From JAUREX01 sp044356825 (GTDB lineage Bacteria; Pseudomonadota; Alphaproteobacteria; Rhodobacterales; Rhodobacteraceae), in assembly GCA_044356825.1 (NCBI GenBank), contig JBIKVM010000117.1, forward strand, positions 1-9,399: 9,399 nucleotides of DNA, written 5' to 3'. The notes under the pieces were generated by a model that saw only the letters and a list, made by a program, of their open reading frames with translations, was not told the origin of the DNA and did not search any database. Of the stretch, positions 6,648-9,399 are shown in pieces (positions within the stretch are counted from its first letter, which is position 1; each line of letters starts with the position of its first letter). The position numbers and the translations under genes were made by a program.

Positions 6648-6929
6648 ATGATCATGAGCACCCGCGGAAAGCTCGCCGAGCAGGCCATGACGGGCCAGTT
6701 CGGCAAGGGGTTCCCCGCCGATCTGGTGAAACGAACGCGCGCAATGCTCTCGGCGCTGGATGCGGCGCATGTTCTTGAGGATCTGCGCTTTCCGCCGGGC
6801 AACCATCTGGAGGCGCTGAGTGGTGACCGGGCGGGCCAGCATTCGGTCCGCATCAATGGCCAATGGCGCATCTGCTTTGTCTGGACCGATCAGGGCCCAG
6901 CTGACGTCGAAATCGTGGATTACCACTGA
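6648..6929 (+). CDS. higB: HigB-family mRNA interferase toxin (RelE/ParE superfamily)
   Basis: This 93-aa toxin is expected to cleave mRNA in the ribosome when HigA is lost. The family pattern is clear: a helical N-terminal part with GKGFPADLVKRTRAMLSALD (residues 20-39), then DLRFPPGNHLEALSGDRAGQ (45-64), and HSVRINGQWRICFVW (65-79), where Arg68, Trp73 and Arg74 are the conserved Q-x-S-[VI]-R-[IV]-N-x-[QN]-[WY]-R-I core. It ends VEIVDYH, the usual HigB C-terminus. ATG 6648 is preferred; ATG 6654 is possible and would remove two residues. Toxin-first order with higA 11 bp downstream is characteristic of higBA. It lies antisense to the upstream flank of the tape-measure gene and starts 49 bp from that gene's start codon. 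Confidence 0.92.
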   Translation: MIMSTRGKLAEQAMTGQFGKGFPADLVKRTRAMLSALDAAHVLEDLRFPPGNHLEALSGDRAGQHSVRINGQWRICFVWTDQGPADVEIVDYH

Positions 6930-6940
6930 AAGGAGCCGCC

Positions 6941-7231
6941 ATGAGCCTGCTGACCCAACCGTCCCACCCCGGCGAGGTGCTCGCTGAGCTCTATCTTGCG
7001 CCTTTGGGGATGAAGGCGCCGACGCTGGCCAGGCAATTGCAGGTCCCCCGCACGCGGATCGAGCGTCTGGTCAAGGGTGAGACAGCGCTCACGGCGGACA
7101 CGGCCATGCGCCTCGCCGCCTTCTTCCAGACCACGCCCGAGTACTGGATGAACCTGCAGCGGGCCTGGGATCTGGCCCGCGCCCGCGAGACCGTCGACGT
7201 GTCAGGCATTCAGCCGCTCCGCGCTGCCTGA
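6941..7231 (+). CDS. higA: HigA-family antitoxin, XRE-type HTH
   Basis: This 96-aa antitoxin binds HigB and represses the shared promoter. The sequence shows HPGEVLAELYLAPLGM at residues 9-24, an HTH from about 25 to 60 (LARQLQVPRTRIERLVKGET, then ADTAMRLAAFF), and TTPEYWMNLQRAWDLARAR at 64-82, all hallmarks of the HigA (VapI-like) family. The start at 6941 follows AAAGGAG (6929-6935) with ideal spacing. The stop of higB is 11 bp upstream, so the two form an operon. The last codons (CTC CGC GCT GCC TGA) lie inside the 53-bp repeat unit at 7215-7267, so the C-terminal LRAA may have been contributed by, or simply overlaps, the former end of the tail-chaperone gene. Confidence 0.92.
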   Translation: MSLLTQPSHPGEVLAELYLAPLGMKAPTLARQLQVPRTRIERLVKGETALTADTAMRLAAFFQTTPEYWMNLQRAWDLARARETVDVSGIQPLRAA

Positions 7232-7267
7232 TCGCACCTCTTCGTTGACCTTGCGCACAATCACCGC
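7215..7267. repeat. 53-bp direct repeat, copy 1 (decayed end of the second chaperone frame)
   Basis: This matches 8050-8102 at 52 of 53 positions (the difference is A at 7259 against C at 8094), offset by 835 bp. On the minus strand it encodes AVIVRKVNEEVRSGSAER and would continue to LNA and a TGA at 7203-7201. Upstream in that frame a TAG occurs within 10 bp, so it is only a gene-end fragment. It overlaps the last 17 bases of higA. Confidence 0.92.
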
Positions 7268-7311
7268 GCCTCCCTACAGCGCGGGGCTTTCGGTCGAGCG
7301 GACCTCTAGCC

Positions 7312-7340
7312 TTGCGGTGCAGCACCTGAAGTCGTACTTT
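7312..7340 (+). promoter_or_regulatory. Promoter of vapBC with embedded short palindrome
   Basis: TTGCGG (7312-7317) and TACTTT (7335-7340) are 17 bp apart, upstream of vapB at 7364. GGTGCAGCACC (7316-7326), a perfect 11-bp palindrome, sits at and just after the -35 box and is a candidate VapB operator. The boxes are only moderately close to consensus. Confidence 0.45.
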
Positions 7341-7363
7341 CCTTAGATCGATGAGTTGCAGGT

Positions 7364-7582
7364 ATGATGATGGCCGAGACAGCGACCCTCTCGACGAAGT
7401 TCCAAATCTCGATCCCCAAGGCGATCCGGGCGCCCCGGCGGTGGGACGCGGGCCTGACCTTCGCCTTCATACCGAAGGGAACCGGAGTTCTACTGGTGCC
7501 GATCCCCAAGCGCGAGACGCTGAAGGGCATCGCCCGCGGCGCCGATCCACGCGACGTCCGCGATCGCTCGGACCGCGCCTGA
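7364..7582 (+). CDS. vapB: VapB-type antitoxin, AbrB/MazE swapped-hairpin family
   Basis: This 72-aa antitoxin begins with three consecutive ATG codons at 7364, 7367 and 7370; homologs of this type usually begin MAETATLS, so 7370 may be the true start. TLSTKFQISIPKAIRAPRRW followed by GLTFAFIPKGTGVLLVPIP is the AbrB/MazE/SpoVT DNA-binding signature (T-x-S-x-K-[GF]-Q-[IV]-[ST]-[IL]-P-K-x-[IV]-R). The C-terminal tail (LKGIARGADPRDVRDRSDR) is the toxin-binding part. It should neutralise the PIN toxin encoded next and repress the promoter at 7312-7340. Its stop overlaps the vapC start (TGATG, 7580-7584). The ribosome binding site is weak. Confidence 0.88.
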   Translation: MMMAETATLSTKFQISIPKAIRAPRRWDAGLTFAFIPKGTGVLLVPIPKRETLKGIARGADPRDVRDRSDRA

Positions 7583-7962
7583 TGGTCCTGATCGATACAT
7601 CAGCCTGGATCGAATGGCTTATGGGAACGCCCACAGGTGAGCGCCTCGCGCCGCTTCTGCCCGAGCAGGCCGCCTGGGTGGTGCCTACGATGGTCCAACT
7701 CGAGTTGTGCAAATGGCTAACCCGCGAAGTGGGCGAGGAAAAGGCCGATCAGGTGATCGCGTTCACGCAACTTTGCCGCGTCGTCGATCTCGACACCGCG
7801 ACTGCACTTGGAGCCGCCGAGGCGTCGCGCACGCACGGCCTCGCAACTGCTGATGCGATCATCTACGCGACCGCGACCGCAGAGGGCGCGGAACTCGTCA
7901 CCTGCGACGGGCATTTTGACGGGCTGCCGGGCGTAACCTTCGTCGCGAAGGAACGCGCGTGA
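7582..7962 (+). CDS. vapC: VapC-type PIN-domain ribonuclease toxin
   Basis: This 126-aa PIN-domain toxin is a Mg2+-dependent ribonuclease that attacks tRNA or rRNA in characterised members. The acidic residues of the active site are all in place: Asp5 in VLIDTSAWIEW, Glu41 in MVQLELCKW, Asp91 in LATADAIIYA and Asp109 in LVTCDGHF, so the enzyme looks intact. The start at ATG 7582 overlaps the vapB stop by one base; the frame is open further upstream but overlaps vapB and is not used. There is no gene after it before the end of the second chaperone frame on the other strand, 74 bp away. The target RNA cannot be told from the sequence. Confidence 0.93.
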   Translation: MVLIDTSAWIEWLMGTPTGERLAPLLPEQAAWVVPTMVQLELCKWLTREVGEEKADQVIAFTQLCRVVDLDTATALGAAEASRTHGLATADAIIYATATAEGAELVTCDGHFDGLPGVTFVAKERA

Positions 7963-8036
7963 GATCGGCGCTTGCTGCTCACGGATCATGATTCCCTGCC
8001 ATCTTGACGGGGTGCGGTCGCGTTAGCCTCTGCGCG

Positions 8037-8282
8037 TTACCCATCCCGGCGCTCCGCGCTGCCTGATCGCACCTCTTCGTTGACCTTGCGCACCATCACC
8101 GCCTCAACGGCGGGGAGGAGTTCGGCGATGGCGAGGGAGGGGATGCCGAGCGCCGCGCCCAGTTGCAGCGCGGCGCCCATGTCCCAGCCGATGACGGCGG
8201 ATCCTGACACCCGCAGCTGACCCCCGAGGCGATGGACCAGATCCCAGACCTGCCAGCCTTCGAGGCTGTGGGGGGCGTTCAA
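8037..8282 (-). CDS. Second tail assembly chaperone frame (T-like), probably a -1 frameshift extension
   Basis: The 81 codons from TTG 8282 read MNAPHSLEGWQVWDLVHRLG, then GQLRVSGSAVIGWDMGAALQ, ALGIPSLAIAELLPAVEAVM and end RSGSAERRDG. The pattern W-x-V-W-D-L ... GGQLR ... G-x-D-M-x-A-A-L ... A-L-G-I ... ELLPA-x-E is one I associate with small phage proteins (DUF7697-like) found between the G-like chaperone and the tape measure. The TTG overlaps the upstream stop as TTGA and has no clear ribosome binding site. The same frame is open upstream to 8372, adding RLTALAEWEFGGGGDY and a C-x2-C-x3-C-x2-C cluster. It is therefore better read as the C-terminal part of a 234-aa G-T fusion made by frameshifting at 8378-8372. 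The role would be to coat the tape measure while tail tube subunits assemble. Its 3' end contains repeat copy 2. Confidence 0.8.
   Translation of the reverse strand: MNAPHSLEGWQVWDLVHRLGGQLRVSGSAVIGWDMGAALQLGAALGIPSLAIAELLPAVEAVMVRKVNEEVRSGSAERRDG
8050..8102. repeat. 53-bp direct repeat, copy 2 (inside the second chaperone frame)
   Basis: This is the partner of 7215-7267, with 52 of 53 positions identical. On the minus strand it encodes AVMVRKVNEEVRSGSAER near the C-terminus of the T-like frame. Outside the repeat the two copies diverge at once: this one ends RDG and TAA (8039-8037), the other LNA and TGA. Confidence 0.92.
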
Positions 8283-8740
8283 CCGCGACGGGCAGTCCGG
8301 GCAGCCTTGCGGGCAGGCTTGGCAGTAGTCGCCGCCCCCGCCGAATTCCCACTCGGCAAGGGCGGTGAGGCGTTTTTTTCCGCCTCGAGGATCATGGCCC
8401 GGGCGACATAGCGGGTCTGGAACGCCTCAAAGATCGGCCAGATGTCGAGGAGCGCGTCGACCCCTTCAAGGCTCACCGGAACCGGAAAGCCGTTTGCGTC
8501 CCCGACACCTTTCCAGTCCCTGATGGAGACGCGGGCGACGGCCTTGGCCAGGGCAAGTGCGATGCCATCGGTGTCGGGCGCCGCGTCGGAGGGGTCCGCG
8601 CCCGCGGGGTCTGGGATCAGCCCCTGCGCCTCCTTGCGCGCGGCCATCATCAGCGCCGTGGTCATGGGGGCGGCCAGGATCTCGACGCCATGGCCGAGAT
8701 CGAGCCATTGCGCCTCTTGGGTGAGGTTCAGCCGCAGCAT
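8279..8740 (-). CDS. Phage tail assembly chaperone (G-like)
   Basis: This 153-aa protein starts at ATG 8740-8738, one base after the stop of the tail tube gene. It opens MLRLNLTQEAQWLDLGHGVE and has MTTALMMAARKEAQ, an acidic variable part (DPAGADPSDAAPDTDG), VSIRDWKGVGDANGFPVPVS, then DIWPIFEAFQTRYVARAMIL. The G-V-x-[IV]-x-x-x-P-x-[TS]-x-x-[LM] opening and the helical C-terminal half fit tail assembly chaperones placed between tube and tape measure. The last 31 residues are low-complexity Ala/Arg/Lys-rich, as expected when the important continuation is in another frame. Codons 121-123 are GAA AAA AAC, the frameshift site. It acts in the cytoplasm during assembly and is not expected in the virion. 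Confidence 0.85.
   Translation of the reverse strand: MLRLNLTQEAQWLDLGHGVEILAAPMTTALMMAARKEAQGLIPDPAGADPSDAAPDTDGIALALAKAVARVSIRDWKGVGDANGFPVPVSLEGVDALLDIWPIFEAFQTRYVARAMILEAEKNASPPLPSGNSAGAATTAKPARKAARTARRG
8340..8357 (-). promoter_or_regulatory. Possible frameshift-stimulating stem-loop
   Basis: On the minus strand GCCGA (8357-8353) pairs with TCGGC (8344-8340) around an 8-base loop, beginning 14 bases after the slippery heptamer. The stem is only 5 bp, though very GC-rich sequence follows. A spacing of 5-9 bases is more usual, so the assignment is tentative. Confidence 0.3.
8372..8378 (-). promoter_or_regulatory. -1 ribosomal frameshift slippery heptamer A AAA AAC
   Basis: The minus strand reads GCG GAA AAA AAC GCC in the zero frame of the chaperone (codons 120-124), so A AAA AAC fits X XXY YYZ in the right register. 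Shifting by -1 gives AAA AAA CGC CTC ACC GCC and stays open to the TAA at 8039-8037, joining exactly the frame of the T-like protein. Frameshifting between the two tail chaperone genes is conserved in tailed phages, as in lambda G/GT. Confidence 0.8.
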
Positions 8741-8741
8741 C

Positions 8742-9399
8742 TCAGTACGCCTCCCGTGCGTTGATGAGCGTGACCGTGCACATGCGACCGAGGCCTGGGT
8801 CACGCGCCGCCTGCCAGTCGAAGGTCGCCTGCACGCCTTGCGGCCCCGCAATCTCGATCCGGGGGCGCGGCAAATAGACGGCGTGGGCCGTGAGCGTCAG
8901 GCTCTCGCCCGAAGGTAGCGCATAGGCGAACTCGAGCGTGCAGGCCTCGCCGTTGATGGCCGGGGTCACCAGCGTCTGGTCGGCAAAGCGCACCACGATA
9001 TTGCCTGTCAGCGCGGCGATTGACGGATCGGCCCCCTCGATCTTGCCGTCCGAGCGGATCGTCTCCACCCGGTCGAGGCTGTTCGTATAGGTGATGTCGG
9101 CTGACACCACGTTCCCGATGCTCGCGCCATTGCGCGTGATCGCCCCGTTGAAGTGCCCGAACCGCCTGAGCGCCAGATCGGCGGGGGTGCCGGCCGCCGA
9201 GGTCGTGGCCACGCTCTCGCCCTGCGCGATGATGCGCGCGGTCGCGGTCAGGAGCCCCGAGCGGCCCATCTGCCAACTGATGCTGTCGAGCTTGCAGCCG
9301 GCATAGATCGCATAGCGGGGCACCTCCGGCATCCCGGTCTCGATCGCAAAGGACGGCAGGGTCCAGTTGCCCGACTGGAAGGTATGGGTGAAGGCTGGC
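8742..9399 (-). CDS. Phage tail tube protein, N-terminus beyond the window
   Basis: The frame is open to the right edge (PAFTHTFQSGNWTLPSFAIE before the internal ATG at 9332), so that ATG is not the start and the gene enters the window from the right; 218 residues are visible. GCKLDSISWQMGRSGLLTAT, then GHFNGAITRNGASIGNVVSA, DITYTNSLDRVETIRSDGKI and ALTGNIVVRFADQTL form the repeating beta-strand pattern of lambda-type tail tube proteins of the Phage_tube_2 (PF18906) kind. In those families an FTIExG segment precedes a [TY]-x-GC[KR]-[IVL] strand, and both are present here. It polymerises into the tail tube. It ends with TGA 8744-8742, and the chaperone ATG follows after one base. Confidence 0.88.
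   Translation of the reverse strand, partial: PAFTHTFQSGNWTLPSFAIETGMPEVPRYAIYAGCKLDSISWQMGRSGLLTATARIIAQGESVATTSAAGTPADLALRRFGHFNGAITRNGASIGNVVSADITYTNSLDRVETIRSDGKIEGADPSIAALTGNIVVRFADQTLVTPAINGEACTLEFAYALPSGESLTLTAHAVYLPRPRIEIAGPQGVQATFDWQAARDPGLGRMCTVTLINAREAY

Larger units (their letters stand above)
6600..8036 (+). other. Cargo slot A: higBA and vapBC between tail chaperones and tape measure
   Basis: In siphophage tail operons the chaperone pair and the tape measure are normally adjacent. Here 1437 bp of plus-strand genes separate them: higB, higA, a 53-bp repeat, a promoter, vapB and vapC. Nothing else coding is apparent. The last 74 bp (7963-8036) after vapC hold no gene, no convincing terminator and no obvious att-like site. 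Late transcription from the tail tube into the tape measure would have to cross the whole block as antisense RNA. Confidence 0.8.

Noticed and set aside
4164..6926. Tape-measure frame extended to 920 aa
   Set aside because: The extra 109 codons upstream of ATG 6599 are antisense to the well-supported higB gene. MATKQVSVRL with a ribosome binding site is a normal tape-measure start.
7351..7962. 203-aa version of VapC
   Set aside because: The added N-terminus lies wholly over vapB in another frame; the PIN domain begins at MVLIDTSAW (7582).
7963..8036. Possible regulatory or att site after vapC
   Set aside because: Only a short ATCATGAT palindrome and a TTGACG without a matching -10; too weak to claim.
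1..9399. tRNA genes, CRISPR arrays, insertion sequences or integrase genes
   Set aside because: No cloverleaf-like segment, regularly spaced repeats, transposase or recombinase motifs were seen. The only sizeable repeat is the 53-bp pair.

Overview
The window is a stretch of the late tail-morphogenesis operon of a siphophage-like prophage or phage from a very GC-rich alphaproteobacterium, most likely a member of the Rhodobacterales (Paracoccus/Rhodobacter-like). This rests on the codon bias, on the gene order (tail tube, tail assembly chaperones, tape measure, two hub-type proteins, a small HDC-motif protein, a large host-contact tail protein), which parallels the rhodobacterial gene transfer agent and related prophages, and on the style of the proteins. 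I could not run a search to name the host or phage.

All tail genes lie on the minus strand and are transcribed from right to left: tail tube (off the right edge to 8742), tail assembly chaperone G-like (8740-8279) with a second chaperone frame T-like (to 8037), tape measure (6599-4164), distal-tail-like protein (4164-3511), hub-like protein (2624-2013), DUF6950-like protein (2013-1621), and a large tail protein that runs off the left edge (1621 to <1). Four-base or one-base overlaps (TTGA, TGATG) couple most neighbours. The two chaperone frames share an in-frame A AAA AAC slippery heptamer at 8378-8372, and the -1 frame runs open without a stop into the second frame. This is the arrangement expected for a lambda G/GT-type programmed frameshift.

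The tail operon is interrupted at two places by plus-strand cargo, and all of the cargo is toxin-antitoxin material. Slot A (6600-8036, between the chaperones and the tape measure) carries higBA and vapBC. A 53-bp direct repeat (52 of 53 identical), derived from the 3' end of the second chaperone frame, flanks vapBC. Slot B (2625-3510, between the two hub-type genes) carries brnTA followed by a Phd/YefM antitoxin that is broken by one in-frame stop and has no toxin after it. Each intact module has its own promoter-like sequence. A 19-bp perfect palindrome lies on the higBA promoter, and shorter or imperfect inverted repeats lie on the other two.

The toxin-antitoxin genes are probably lysogenic or moron cargo expressed from their own promoters, antisense to late tail transcription. 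The points most worth following up are the clustering of three intact modules plus one decayed one inside a tail operon, the duplicated gene end that records how vapBC arrived, the frameshift site, and the lack of an ordinary start codon for full-length BrnT.
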